From: Clostridia bacterium
GTDB lineage: Bacteria; Bacillota; Clostridia; Oscillospirales; CAG-272
Reading direction: 5' to 3'
DNA length: 41,810 bases
Assembly (NCBI GenBank): GCA_017451915.1
Contig: JAFTNJ010000036.1
Coordinates: 1 to 41,810 of the forward strand
The notes under the pieces were generated by a model. The model worked only from the letters and a program-made list of their open reading frames with translations, was not told where the DNA came from and made no database searches. Each line of letters starts with the position of its first letter. Position 1 is the first letter of the stretch. The position numbers were made by a program, and so were the translations under genes. This document shows, piece after piece, positions 7,952 to 16,127 of this stretch.

Positions 7952-9056
7952 TGGCTTCAAGGAGCTTCACCTCACTTCCGGTCAGCTGCAGCAGCTGACG
8001 GTATTTGATCTTTTCGGGAATGGCCCGCTGGGCGGTTACGCTGAGCCCTTTGGCGGTCAGGGACGCTACGGCGGCAGCCAGCTGCTGCAGGTCGGCGTTG
8101 GTGTCATAAAGGAGGACGGCGTCAATGTCGTAGTCCACCTTGGGGGTCAGCCAGTCCTCCAACAGATCCAGGTAGAGGGCAAAGCCGATGGCCCCCGCGC
8201 TCCGTCCGGATTTTTGCAGGAGCAGATCGTACTGTCCTCCCGAGAGGACGCTCTGGGGGATCCCGCTGATGAATCCCTTAAATACGATGCCGTTGTAGTA
8301 GTTCATGTCGCCCACCACCGAGAAATCCACCCGGATGTTTTGGGCGTCTGCCACCGAAAGGATGCGCTCCAGGCGTGCCAGGCGGGTCTGCCAGGCATCC
8401 CCGGGGAGAGAATCCTTCAGGGTGGCCAGGACCTTGGCGGGCGTGCCGTAGGCCGACATCAGGGCCTTGAGGGGCAGGGTCTTGGCGGGCTCTACGCCGG
8501 CCTCAGCGCAAAGGGCGGCCATGCCGTGGAGATTCTTTTCTCCCATGCAACGCAACAATGCCTTGCGCGTTTCCCCCGTCACACCGGTTTCCTCCAGCGC
8601 GGCGGAGAGAAGCCCCAGATCCGAGACGTCCAGAATCGAGTCGGTGCTGATCTCCAGCAGGCTCTTGGCGGCCAAGGACACCACCTCGGCAATGGCGTAG
8701 TCGTCCACGTCGCCAAGACATTCCAGACCTACCTGCATGATCTCCTTGTAGGAGTGGCTGCTTTCCGACACGCGGTAGACGTTTTCGTTATAGTAGACCT
8801 TTTGCACGCAACCGGGGATATCCTTGCTGTTCTTTACGATGGAGAGAGTCACGTCGGGCTTGAGGGCCATGAGGCGGCCGTTGGTATCGGTAAAGGTAAT
8901 GACGTGGTCGGATACCAAAAAGTCCTTGTTGCGGAGGTAGAGGTCGTATTCTTCAAATTTGCTCATCTTGAATTGCTGATAGCCAAAGGATTGGTACAGC
9001 CGACGCAATGCGAAGATGGCACTTTCTTCATTTTTTAATAGAGTAGGTTCAATCAT
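7944..9056 (-). CDS. hisZ: HisZ: regulatory subunit of ATP phosphoribosyltransferase
   Basis: A class II aminoacyl-tRNA-synthetase-like paralogue (370 aa) with no aminoacylation role. It assembles with short HisG and provides activity and histidine feedback control. Visible family features: FGYQQFKMSKFEEYD, DTNGRLMALKPDVTLSIV (motif 2 region), YYNENVYR, and YYNGIVFKGFI with SGGQYDLL near the motif 3 region. The start overlaps the yerC stop by 8 bp (ATGATTGA). Confidence 0.95.
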   Translation of the reverse strand: MIEPTLLKNEESAIFALRRLYQSFGYQQFKMSKFEEYDLYLRNKDFLVSDHVITFTDTNGRLMALKPDVTLSIVKNSKDIPGCVQKVYYNENVYRVSESSHSYKEIMQVGLECLGDVDDYAIAEVVSLAAKSLLEISTDSILDVSDLGLLSAALEETGVTGETRKALLRCMGEKNLHGMAALCAEAGVEPAKTLPLKALMSAYGTPAKVLATLKDSLPGDAWQTRLARLERILSVADAQNIRVDFSVVGDMNYYNGIVFKGFISGIPQSVLSGGQYDLLLQKSGRSAGAIGFALYLDLLEDWLTPKVDYDIDAVLLYDTNADLQQLAAAVASLTAKGLSVTAQRAIPEKIKYRQLLQLTGSEVKLLEANA

Positions 9057-9354
9057 CGTTGCTTTCCTTGCCTTCCTTGATGCGATCGAGAATCAGACGG
9101 TAGCCCAGACTGCCGTAGTTCAGGCATTTGTTTACCCGGCAAATGGTAGCCGTGCTGGCCCCCGTGGAGCGGGAGATCTCCTGATAATTCTTTCCCTGAT
9201 CCAGCATACAGGCAACGTCGTAGCGTTGGGAGAGATCCTGGATCTCTTTTATGGTACAAAGGTCGTCAAAAAACGCCTTACATTCTTCAATTGTAGTCAG
9301 CTTGAGGATCGCGTCAAAGAGGGGCTCTGCCGCGTCGATGGGTCGTTTTACCAT
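9049..9354 (-). CDS. yerC: YerC/TrpR-family DNA-binding regulator, likely repressor of the his operon
   Basis: A small TrpR-superfamily protein (101 aa). The C-terminal half holds the helix-turn-helix: ISQ-type entry LDQGKNYQEISRSTGAS, then TATICRVNKCLNYG as recognition helix. It is the first gene of the his operon and overlaps hisZ. I recall that comparative genomics predicted YerC-like proteins (HisR) as histidine regulators in Gram-positive bacteria. The position here fits an autoregulated his repressor (inference). The ribosome site AAAGGCGG is weak compared with other genes nearby. A consensus promoter lies 33-61 bp upstream. Confidence 0.88.
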   Translation of the reverse strand: MVKRPIDAAEPLFDAILKLTTIEECKAFFDDLCTIKEIQDLSQRYDVACMLDQGKNYQEISRSTGASTATICRVNKCLNYGSLGYRLILDRIKEGKESNDD

Positions 9355-9386
9355 GATTATACCGCCTTTTATTTTAATTGTTTAAC

Positions 9387-9415
9387 ATTTTAACACACTA
9401 AAGCGTAAAAGTCAA
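9387..9415 (-). promoter_or_regulatory. Sigma-A promoter of the his operon
   Basis: On the minus strand, TTGACT (9410-9415), a 17-bp spacer and TAAAAT (9387-9392). Transcription would start near 9380, about 25 bp before the yerC ATG. That leader is too short for a T-box or a leader-peptide attenuator. Confidence 0.85.
9389..9402 (-). promoter_or_regulatory. Candidate operator overlapping the his -10 box
   Basis: The minus strand reads TTTAGTGTGTTAAA, an imperfect dyad with TTTA/TAAA ends that covers the -10 element and part of the spacer. The word TGTTAAA recurs 8 bp further on. A repressor bound here would block RNA polymerase. The link to YerC rests on position only. Confidence 0.4.
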
Positions 9416-9425
9416 TAGGTTTTCA

Positions 9426-9466
9426 TAAAAAAGCAGTAGGGCTGTTGCAAAAAATGCAACAACCCT
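9426..9466 (-). terminator. Rho-independent terminator after the XRE/small-protein pair
   Basis: Minus strand: an 11-bp stem (9438-9448/9456-9466, GTTGC around a T-rich loop, one mismatch) followed by ACTGCTTTTTTA. It lies about 88 bp beyond the stop of the 92-aa gene and just before the his promoter. Confidence 0.8.
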
Positions 9467-9553
9467 CACCGATCCTTCCTTGCGTATTTTGATTTTGGCA
9501 TTGGGGTGCGCGGGGACGCGGGAGCATCGGTAATTCTTTGTTGGTGGTGGGGA

Positions 9554-9832
9554 TCAAAAGCGAACGATCACGTTCTCTCCGTCGGTACTCTCAACCTCAA
9601 CCAAATTCCAGTCAGGGGGCAGCGTCTTTTTCAAGCGTTTGATCTCCCGAAAAAGGGCGTACATTTGACGCGCGGTGAGGATGGGCTCATCCGAGGAGGC
9701 GTCATTCTTGTTTTTTGCCGATTTCTTTTGTGCCCGAGCGATCAGGAACGCGGTCAGGCGGTTCATCAAAAGCCCGTTGGGAAGAAGAATACGGATCCTT
9801 CTTTGTTGAGGCCGTTCGATCTGAATACGCAT
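9554..9832 (-). CDS. Small protein with a SHOCT-like C-terminal segment
   Basis: A 92-aa protein. It starts with a charged segment (IRILLPNGLLMNRL), has a lysine-rich middle, a helix LTARQMYALFREIKRLKKTL, and ends in WNLVEVESTDGENVIVRF. This ending is close to LVEVESGDGDTVEIWVE at the end of the upstream XRE regulator, and IRILLP parallels VKVNLPLSL there. Both may carry the same small domain, like the C-terminal part of DUF2089/YvlB-LiaX-like proteins (tentative). The start overlaps the upstream stop by one base (TAATG), so the two are translationally coupled. Confidence 0.65.
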   Translation of the reverse strand: MRIQIERPQQRRIRILLPNGLLMNRLTAFLIARAQKKSAKNKNDASSDEPILTARQMYALFREIKRLKKTLPPDWNLVEVESTDGENVIVRF

Positions 9833-10323
9833 TATTCCACCCAGATTTCCACGGTATCTCCGTCGCCACTTTCTACCTCCACCAGCTTGCCCACCAGACC
9901 CTGATCCACCAGAGCCAGGATCTGCTCCACGTCAATTTTGTTCATGGCGTCATTGTTGGTCAGCTGTGCGGTCATGCCCAAAGAGATTCCCATTTTGACC
10001 AAGGAGAGGGGAAGATTGACCTTCACCTTTTCTCCATCGGCGGAGTTGACCAGAATGCGGAGCATCAATTCGTCGTGAGACTTGCGTTGCTCGGCGGGAA
10101 GAAGCTTGACCTCGGGGGATTTTTCTCCCGTGAGCAGAGCATCCACGGTGCATCCCAGGAGAGCGGCCAGAGGGGGAAGCAGGGAGATGTCGGGGGCAGA
10201 GATATCGTTCTCCCATTTGGAGACGGCCTGGGGCGATACTCCCAGGCGCTCGGCGACCTCGTCCTGCTTGAGTCCTGCGGCGCGGCGTTTTTCGGCAATG
10301 CGGTTTCCAAGAGTTTGATTCAT
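9832..10323 (-). CDS. XRE-family regulator with C-terminal SHOCT/DUF2089-like domain
   Basis: About 163 aa. Residues 3-60 form a typical HTH_3 domain (LGNRIAEKRRAAGLKQDEVA, then VSPQAVSKWENDISAPDIS). A linker is followed by MLRILVNSADGEKVKVNLPL, VDQGLVGKLVEVES and DGDTVEIWVE, a domain I associate with DUF2089-C or YvlB-type proteins. The start is set at the ATG at 10323 because AAAGGA lies 11 bp upstream; an ATG four codons earlier would overlap that site. Its partner gene follows with a TAATG overlap. It is probably an autoregulated DNA-binding protein; the signal is unknown. Confidence 0.75.
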   Translation of the reverse strand: MNQTLGNRIAEKRRAAGLKQDEVAERLGVSPQAVSKWENDISAPDISLLPPLAALLGCTVDALLTGEKSPEVKLLPAEQRKSHDELMLRILVNSADGEKVKVNLPLSLVKMGISLGMTAQLTNNDAMNKIDVEQILALVDQGLVGKLVEVESGDGDTVEIWVE

Positions 10324-10402
10324 TTTTTGTACCATCCTTTCCCAGACCGTAGGAGGCCTGTGCAACTATGATAGCAAGCAGTGGATCAAAAGGGAAGGGA
10401 GC

Positions 10403-10464
10403 AATGGTTGTTTTTGCACAACCATTTGGCGAAAACACACTCAACCGCTGGTTGTTTGAGGGGG
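10403..10464. terminator. Two hairpins between argF and the XRE gene
   Basis: AATGGTTGT/ACAACCATT (10403-10411/10418-10426) and a shorter CAACC-GCT-GGTTG hairpin near 10442-10454. The second one starts soon after the argF stop and on the minus strand is followed by AGTGTGTTTTC, so it may end the arg operon. The first could instead be an operator for the XRE gene, whose start is about 80 bp away. Confidence 0.35.
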
Positions 10465-10466
10465 AA

Positions 10467-11453
10467 TCAGACCAGCGTGGCGGCCATGACGGCCTTGATG
10501 GTGTGCAAGCGGTTCTCGGCCTCGTCAAAGACCACCGAGCGGTCACTTTCAAAGACCTCGTCGGTAACCTCCATGCAGGTGATGCCGAATTTTTCGTGGA
10601 TCTGCTTTCCAATGGTGGTTTTGAGATCGTGGAAGGCGGGCAGACAGTGCATAAAGCGACATTGCTCACCGGCGTTGTTCATCAGCTCCATGGTCACGCG
10701 GTAGGGAGAAAGCTCCTCGATCCGCTCCTGCCAAACGCTGTCGGGCTCGCCCATGGAGACCCAGACGTCGGTGTAGATCACGTGAGCCCCCTTGGTAGCC
10801 ACCATGGGATCCTCAATGAATTCCAGCGTGGCACCGGTTTCCTTGGCAATGCCTTGGCAGGTGTTTACCAGCTCTTGGTTGGGAAAATATTTTTTGGGTG
10901 CGCAGGCAACAAAGTGCATACCCATCTTGGCACAGCCCACCATCAAAGAGTTGCCCATGTTGTAGCGGGCATCTCCCATGTAGACCAGCTTTTTGCCCTT
11001 GAGGGATCCAAAGATCTCACGGATGGTCAAAAAGTCGGCAAGGATCTGGGTGGGGTGGAATTCGTTGGTCAGCCCGTTCCATACGGGGACTCCCGCGTGG
11101 GCGGCCAGCTCCTCTACGATCTCCTGTCCAAAGCCGCGGTATTCGATGCCGTCAAACATCCGACCCAACACCCGGGCGGTGTCGGCAATGCTTTCCTTCT
11201 TTCCGATCTGGGAGCCCGTGGGATCCAGATAGACGGGGTGCATACCCAGATCCGCCGCCGCTACCTCAAAGGCACAACGGGTGCGGGTGCTGGTCTTTTC
11301 AAACACCAGGGCAATGCTTTTATCGGTAAAGAGCTTGTGAGGAATGCGCTTCTTCTTTTCCTGCTTCAGCTTGGCGGCAAGATTTAACAAGCCTTCAATC
11401 TCCGCGGGAGTAAAATCCAGCAGCTTTAAGAAATGTTTTCCTTTCAGGTTCAT
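10467..11453 (-). CDS. argF: ArgF: ornithine carbamoyltransferase
   Basis: It transfers the carbamoyl group from carbamoyl phosphate to ornithine to give citrulline. About 328 aa. The carbamoyl-phosphate site STRTR is at residues 55-59; [10 protein letters not shown], the ornithine-side VSMGEP and [10 protein letters not shown] are also present. I use the ATG at 11453, which overlaps the argD stop as ATGA and has AAGGAGG 8 bp upstream; a longer reading from 11474 has no ribosome site. It is the last gene of the arg operon. No arcA or arcC is nearby, so a biosynthetic role is favoured. Confidence 0.97.
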   Translation of the reverse strand: MNLKGKHFLKLLDFTPAEIEGLLNLAAKLKQEKKKRIPHKLFTDKSIALVFEKTSTRTRCAFEVAAADLGMHPVYLDPTGSQIGKKESIADTARVLGRMFDGIEYRGFGQEIVEELAAHAGVPVWNGLTNEFHPTQILADFLTIREIFGSLKGKKLVYMGDARYNMGNSLMVGCAKMGMHFVACAPKKYFPNQELVNTCQGIAKETGATLEFIEDPMVATKGAHVIYTDVWVSMGEPDSVWQERIEELSPYRVTMELMNNAGEQCRFMHCLPAFHDLKTTIGKQIHEKFGITCMEVTDEVFESDRSVVFDEAENRLHTIKAVMAATLV

Positions 11454-12628
11454 ATGCAGGCCTCCTTGGCACAAACGCGTTTCAAAATTTCAATGGCTTC
11501 CTTTAGGGTTTCCATGGGAATGTTCAGGGCGGGAAGCAGACGCACCTTGGTTTTGGCGCTCAGGCAGAGAACGCCGGCCTCCATGCATTCCCGAATGACG
11601 TCGGCGGCGGGACGGACGGTTTCGATTCCGATCATCAGACCCATACCGCTCACGCTCTTCACGCCGGGAGCATCCTTCAGGGCCCCGAAGATATAGTTGC
11701 TCTTTTCCTTGACCTCATGCAAAAGCGCTTCGTCCATACGCTCGATCAGATTTACCGCACCGGCGCAGGCCACGGGATTGCCGCCAAAGGTAGAGCCGTG
11801 ATCCCCGGGAGCGAAGATGGTTTCTACCTTTTCTCCCAGGAGCGTGGCTCCCAGAGGCAGACCGCCGCCCAAGCCCTTTGCGGTGGAGACCACGTCGGGG
11901 GTGATGCCAAAGTTCATGTAGGCGTAAAGCGCCCCGGTGCGTCCGTTGCCGGTTTGCACCTCGTCGATCATCAGGAGCACGTCCTGCTCCTTGGCCAGAG
12001 CCGCCACGCCTTGAATATAGTCGGCGTTCAGAGCAATGACGCCCCCCTCGCCTTGAACACATTCCATCAGGATCCCCGCTACCTTGTGGTTGGAAAGGGC
12101 CTCCTTCATGGCGTCGAGATCGTTGGCGGGAACGTGAATAAATCCCGGGGTCAGGGGCTGGAAGAGCTCGTGGAATTTGTCTTGCCCCGTGGCGGACAGG
12201 GTGGTCAGCGTGCGACCGTGAAAGCTGTTTTGCAGAGTTACGATCACGTTATATTCGGGCCCCTTCTTCTCGGCGGCGTATTTGCGGGCCGCCTTGATGG
12301 CGCACTCGTTGGCCTCGGCTCCCGAGTTGGAGAAGAAGACCTTTTTCATGCCGGTTCTCGTGCAGAGCAGCTCGGCAAGACGGGCGCAGGGGGAGGTGTA
12401 GTAAAGATTGGACATATGCTGAACCTTGTTCAGCTGTTCGGTGACGGCGGCTACCCAGGCGTCGTCGGCAATGCCAAAGGCGGTCACGCCAATGCCCGAG
12501 CCCATGTCAATGTAGCGTTTTCCGTTTTCGTCAAAGACCTCCGAGCCCTTGCCCGAGAGAATCGATACGGGAAAGCGGGCATAGGTGTGGGCTACGTAGG
12601 TGTTGTCGGTTTGTTGCAGATGGCTCAT
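11450..12628 (-). CDS. argD: ArgD: acetylornithine aminotransferase
   Basis: A class III PLP aminotransferase of 392 aa that converts N-acetylglutamate semialdehyde to N-acetylornithine. Motifs: [56 protein letters not shown], and the PLP lysine in [14 protein letters not shown]. The start overlaps the argB stop by 4 bp and the stop overlaps the argF start. Confidence 0.96.
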   Translation of the reverse strand: MSHLQQTDNTYVAHTYARFPVSILSGKGSEVFDENGKRYIDMGSGIGVTAFGIADDAWVAAVTEQLNKVQHMSNLYYTSPCARLAELLCTRTGMKKVFFSNSGAEANECAIKAARKYAAEKKGPEYNVIVTLQNSFHGRTLTTLSATGQDKFHELFQPLTPGFIHVPANDLDAMKEALSNHKVAGILMECVQGEGGVIALNADYIQGVAALAKEQDVLLMIDEVQTGNGRTGALYAYMNFGITPDVVSTAKGLGGGLPLGATLLGEKVETIFAPGDHGSTFGGNPVACAGAVNLIERMDEALLHEVKEKSNYIFGALKDAPGVKSVSGMGLMIGIETVRPAADVIRECMEAGVLCLSAKTKVRLLPALNIPMETLKEAIEILKRVCAKEACI

Positions 12629-13494
12629 TCCTTACCTCCGGTTACCATGGTGCCGGCACCCTCGTCGGTAAGCAGCTCCATGAGGATCGAGTGGGGAACG
12701 CGACCGTCCATAATGATCACGTTCTTTACGCCCTTTTGAATGGCTTCCACGCAGCACTCTACCTTGGGGATCATGCCGCCGGAGATCACCCCCTCGTCCT
12801 GCAGACGCTTGGCGTCACAGACGGTGATCTCGGGAATGAGGGAGGTAGGATCGTTTTTGTCCCGCAGGACACCGGCAATGTCGGTCATCATGATCAGACG
12901 CTCGGCACCCAGAGCCCCCGCGATGTGGGCGGCGGCAGTGTCGCCGTTGATGTTGTAGGTGTTGCCCTGCTTATCACAGCCCACGGTGGAGATGACGGGG
13001 ATGTAGCCCTTTTCGAGAAGGTCGGTGACGGGCTGGATGTGGATCTTGGTGATCTCGCCCACGTAGCCCAGACGCTCGTCCTTGATTTTGGATTCAATGA
13101 GTCGACCATCCATGCCCGAGATGCCCATGGCTTTGCCGCCCTTCATTTCCAGAAGGTTGACCAGGGTCTTGTTGACCTTGCCTGCCAGCACCATTTGCAC
13201 GATGTCCACGGTCTCCTTGTCGGTAACTCGCAGACCGTCCACAAACTCGGCCTTTTTGCCCAGGCGGTTCATCAGGTCGCTGATCTCGGGGCCGCCGCCG
13301 TGCACCAGCACGACCTTGACGCCAATGAGCCAGAGGAGGACGATGTCCTCCATGACCTGCATCTTCAGCTCCTCGTTGATCATGGCGTTGCCGCCGTATT
13401 TGACCACCACGGTCTTGCCCGTGTAGCGTTTGATATAGGGAAGCGCTTCGGTAAGCACCTCGGCGCGTTGCGCGTTGGAAAATTCGGTACTCAT
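12625..13494 (-). CDS. argB: ArgB: acetylglutamate kinase
   Basis: An amino-acid-kinase-fold enzyme of about 289 aa that phosphorylates N-acetylglutamate. The motifs TVVKYGGNAM, LVHGGGPEIS, and VGCDKQGNTYNINGDTAA are intact. N-terminal residues before the kinase core (about 25) resemble the extension found in arginine-inhibited NAGK hexamers. The chosen ATG at 13494 has AGAGGA 7 bp upstream. argJ lies 204 bp upstream with a hairpin-rich gap, the only large gap in the operon. Confidence 0.96.
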   Translation of the reverse strand: MSTEFSNAQRAEVLTEALPYIKRYTGKTVVVKYGGNAMINEELKMQVMEDIVLLWLIGVKVVLVHGGGPEISDLMNRLGKKAEFVDGLRVTDKETVDIVQMVLAGKVNKTLVNLLEMKGGKAMGISGMDGRLIESKIKDERLGYVGEITKIHIQPVTDLLEKGYIPVISTVGCDKQGNTYNINGDTAAAHIAGALGAERLIMMTDIAGVLRDKNDPTSLIPEITVCDAKRLQDEGVISGGMIPKVECCVEAIQKGVKNVIIMDGRVPHSILMELLTDEGAGTMVTGGKE

Positions 13495-13540
13495 GATAGA
13501 TCCTCTCAATAGGTAATGTTCTTTGGTGAAAGTTTTCGAC

Positions 13541-13669
13541 CACCTTTTTCAAAAGGTGACGAGGTCAAGGGCGAGTAGCCCTTGTCGCGCTCCGCAGAGC
13601 GCGAAATATCCTCGGCGTTTTTCTTTTGATAACTTTTCTTTTTGCGCCTATGGTGTCAAAAAGAAAAGT
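13541..13669. repeat. Four consecutive perfect hairpins between argJ and argB
   Basis: Stems: CACCTTTT/AAAAGGTG (13541-13548/13551-13558), CAAGGGC/GCCCTTG (13566-13572/13578-13584), CGCGCTC/GAGCGCG (13586-13592/13597-13603), and a 13-bp arm pair ACTTTTCTTTTTG/CAAAAAGAAAAGT (13632-13644/13657-13669). The segment fills the gap inside the arg operon and has no coding capacity of note. It resembles dispersed intergenic repeats of gut Clostridia. Confidence 0.75.
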
Positions 13670-13698
13670 GGCTATGGGATTTTTGCACCCCAACGATT

Positions 13699-14916
13699 TT
13701 ATGTACGGTAATCCCCGTTGATCTTAACGTAATCGTAGGTCAGATCACAGCCCCATGCGGTAGCTTTTCCTCCGCCGTTGCCCAACGAGATCAAAATTTC
13801 GATCTCACTCTCCAGGAGGATCTCCTTGGCCTTTTCTTCGGAGAATTCCACACCGGCACCGTTCTTGCAAACGGCGATCTCGCCCTTGGTACTGCGGAAG
13901 GAAACGTCCACGGCGTTCACGTCTACGTCGGCACCGCTGTAGCCGATGGCGCAGAGCACGCGACCCCAGTTGGCGTCGGCTCCAAACATGGCCGCCTTGA
14001 GGAGGCTGGAGCAAATCACGCTCTTGGCTACGGTCTTGGCGGTGGGAACGTCCTTGGCCCCCGTCACGTTGCACTCCAAAAGCTTGGTGGCACCCTCGCC
14101 GTCCCCCGCGATCTTGCGGCAGAGGGCTACGGTCACCGTGTTCAGAGCCTTCATAAAGGTGGCAAAATCTTCGTTTTCTTCGGTGATCTCGGCGTTGCCC
14201 GCCATGCCGTTGGCAAGGACGGTAACCATATCGTTGGTGGAGGTGTCGCCGTCCACGCTCACCATGTTAAAGGTGTTGGTAATATCCCCCGAGAGGGCCT
14301 TTTGAAGCATAGGAGCCGAGATGGCCGCGTCGGTGGTGATAAAGACCAGCATGGTGGCCATGTTGGGATGGATCATTCCGCTTCCCTTGGCGATGCCACC
14401 CAGGTGGCAGGTCTTGCCGCCGATTTCAAAGGAAACGGCATCCTCCTTTTTAACGGTGTCGGTGGTCATGATTCCCTCGGCCGCGGCGTCACCGCCATCG
14501 GCGGAAAGCCCCCGAACCAGGGCGGGAATTCCCTCCACGATAGGCTCCAGGTTCAAAGGCTGACCAATCACACCCGTGGAGGCCACCACCACGTCGTTGG
14601 CGTTGATGCCAAGCTCCTTGGCCAGAGCTTCGCTCATCTGCTCTGCCACTTCAATGCCGTTGGCGTTGCAGGTATTGGCGTTGCCGCTGTTACAGATCAC
14701 CGCACGGGCCTGCCCGTTGGCAAGATGTGCTTTGGTGACCAGCAGAGGCGCGCCCTTGACTAAATTGGTGGTGTAGACCGCCGCCGCGGTGGCAGGGCAG
14801 GCACTGTAGATCAGTGCCAGATCCTTCTTGGTCTTGTTTTTGCGGATGCCGCAGTGAATGCCGTTGGCGGTAAAGCCTTGAGCGGCGCAAACGCCGCCGG
14901 AGATGTGTTTTATCAT
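13699..14916 (-). CDS. argJ: ArgJ: glutamate N-acetyltransferase / amino-acid acetyltransferase
   Basis: An ornithine acetyltransferase of about 405 aa that recycles the acetyl group from acetylornithine to glutamate and may also use acetyl-CoA. The self-cleavage site is visible as NMATML, with Thr188 the expected nucleophile that becomes the N-terminus of the beta chain; KGSGMIHP precedes it. The ATG at 14916 is preferred: AAGGA lies 10 bp upstream, whereas the longer frame starts upstream of that site. It replaces argA and argE, neither of which is seen here. The gap to argC is 30 bp. Confidence 0.96.
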   Translation of the reverse strand: MIKHISGGVCAAQGFTANGIHCGIRKNKTKKDLALIYSACPATAAAVYTTNLVKGAPLLVTKAHLANGQARAVICNSGNANTCNANGIEVAEQMSEALAKELGINANDVVVASTGVIGQPLNLEPIVEGIPALVRGLSADGGDAAAEGIMTTDTVKKEDAVSFEIGGKTCHLGGIAKGSGMIHPNMATMLVFITTDAAISAPMLQKALSGDITNTFNMVSVDGDTSTNDMVTVLANGMAGNAEITEENEDFATFMKALNTVTVALCRKIAGDGEGATKLLECNVTGAKDVPTAKTVAKSVICSSLLKAAMFGADANWGRVLCAIGYSGADVDVNAVDVSFRSTKGEIAVCKNGAGVEFSEEKAKEILLESEIEILISLGNGGGKATAWGCDLTYDYVKINGDYRT

Positions 14917-14946
14917 AATGGTTGATTCCTTTCCATCCATGGGAGA

Positions 14947-15870
14947 TTATACGTTCAAACCCGTGTTCTCGGGAACTCCGAGTACCAGGTTCATATTTTG
15001 AATGGCGGCACCCGAGGCACCCTTGCCAAGATTGTCAAAGCGAGCCACCAGGAGGATCCGATCCTCATTTCCGCTCACGGTCAGCTGCATGTCGTCCCGT
15101 CCCTCCAGGGCGTTGCCCGAGAGGAAGCCGGCCTCGTCGGCACTCTCCGCAAAGGAGATCAGACCGCGGGCGGCCAGAGCGCGGTAGGCGTTTTTCACGT
15201 CCTCAATGCTTCCGCGGAGCTGTTCCTTGAACAGGGGTACCGTCACCTCCATGCCGGCGTAGTAGGGAGCCACGATGGGGCAGAAGATGGGAGCCTTGGA
15301 AAGTCCGCAGATTGTCACCATTTCCGGCAGATGCTTGTGCTTCTGGGTCAGACCGTACATCCGTGGAGCGTCCAGAAGGGGATCCCGCTCGGCGTCCTCG
15401 TATTCGGCGATCATTTTCTTTCCGCCGCCCGAGTAACCGGTCAGGGAGAAGGCCGTCAGGGGCGTGTCCGGGGAGAGCAGCCCTGCGGATACCAGAGGGG
15501 CGACCAGAGCCACGAATCCGCTGGCATGGCAACCGGGGTTGGCAATGCGGCGGGAGGCGCGGATCTTTTCCTTTTGTCCCTCCAGCTCGGGGAACCCGTA
15601 GGTCCAGCCGGGGGCGGTACGGTGGGCGGTGGAGGTGTCAATAATGACGGTGTGGGGATTGTCCACCAGGGAGACCGCTTCGATGGCGGCGGCATCGGGC
15701 AGACAAAGGAAGGCAACGTCTGCTTGGTTGAGGGCTTGTCGGCGGGCGTCGGTGTCCTTTCGAAGCTCCTCCGGGAGGCGAATGAGCTCAATATCTCCGC
15801 GGTCGGCCAGCCGCTCGTTGATGCGGAGCCCCGTGGTTCCGGCACTGCCGTCAATAAAAACCTTAGTCAT
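14947..15870 (-). CDS. argC: ArgC: N-acetyl-gamma-glutamyl-phosphate reductase, type 2
   Basis: An NADPH-dependent reductase, first gene of the arg operon. About 307 aa with the short N-terminus FIDGSAGTTGLRINERL that marks the type 2 subfamily. The catalytic cysteine is Cys114 in IANPGCHASGF; FSLTGYSGGGK follows. The ATG at 15870 is chosen because AAAGGAAG precedes it by 8 bp; an in-frame extension to 15963 runs through the promoter and is not real. Confidence 0.95.
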   Translation of the reverse strand: MTKVFIDGSAGTTGLRINERLADRGDIELIRLPEELRKDTDARRQALNQADVAFLCLPDAAAIEAVSLVDNPHTVIIDTSTAHRTAPGWTYGFPELEGQKEKIRASRRIANPGCHASGFVALVAPLVSAGLLSPDTPLTAFSLTGYSGGGKKMIAEYEDAERDPLLDAPRMYGLTQKHKHLPEMVTICGLSKAPIFCPIVAPYYAGMEVTVPLFKEQLRGSIEDVKNAYRALAARGLISFAESADEAGFLSGNALEGRDDMQLTVSGNEDRILLVARFDNLGKGASGAAIQNMNLVLGVPENTGLNV

Positions 15871-15934
15871 GTGTTCAGCTTCCTTTCTGCCATTGGAAAA
15901 GGGAAAATTCCCGTCCATTTTATCAATATTTAAT

Positions 15935-15963
15935 ATTATACTCAACAGAGATGCTTTTGTCAA
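15935..15963 (-). promoter_or_regulatory. Sigma-A promoter of the arg operon
   Basis: Minus strand TTGACA (15958-15963), 17-bp spacer, TATAAT (15935-15940), both perfect consensus, 65 bp upstream of the argC start. Confidence 0.9.
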
Positions 15964-15972
15964 TAGCGGATG

Positions 15973-16072
15973 TGAAAAAATATTCAGTATTTTTTCCTTT
16001 TTTGTTGGTTTAAATGCATAATATAGAGATCAATGATGAATAAATATGCACAACTCGCAGAATATTATGCAT
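15973..16072. promoter_or_regulatory. Candidate ARG-box cluster upstream of argC
   Basis: Several 14-mers resemble the ArgR box (TGAATAxxxATTCA type): TGAAAAAATATTCA (15973-15986, ten bases upstream of the -35), TGAATAAATATGCA (16037-16050) and CAGAATATTATGCA (16058-16071). The arms ATGCATAATAT (16014-16024) and ATATTATGCAT (16062-16072) also form a perfect 11-bp inverted repeat around the middle one. Spaced paired boxes are usual for hexameric ArgR. Confidence 0.45.
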
Positions 16073-16079
16073 AAAACCG

Positions 16080-16110
16080 AAAAAAAGACCGAGGCGCATG
16101 CGCCTCGGTC
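16080..16110 (-). terminator. Strong rho-independent terminator of gapA
   Basis: A perfect 24-bp palindrome (16087-16110; half GACCGAGGCGCA) 17 bp beyond the gapA stop, followed on the minus strand by a run of T (16080-16086, interrupted only by one C at the edge). Confidence 0.95.
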
Positions 16111-16127
16111 CGGGAAATGCGTTGAAA

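Noticed and set aside
13510..13698. A separate small gene in the argJ-argB gap
   Set aside because: The only frame has no family features and runs through four hairpins.
15871..15963. N-terminal extension of argC to 15963
   Set aside because: It would place the coding start on the -35 box; the ATG at 15870 has a good ribosome site and the family N-terminus.
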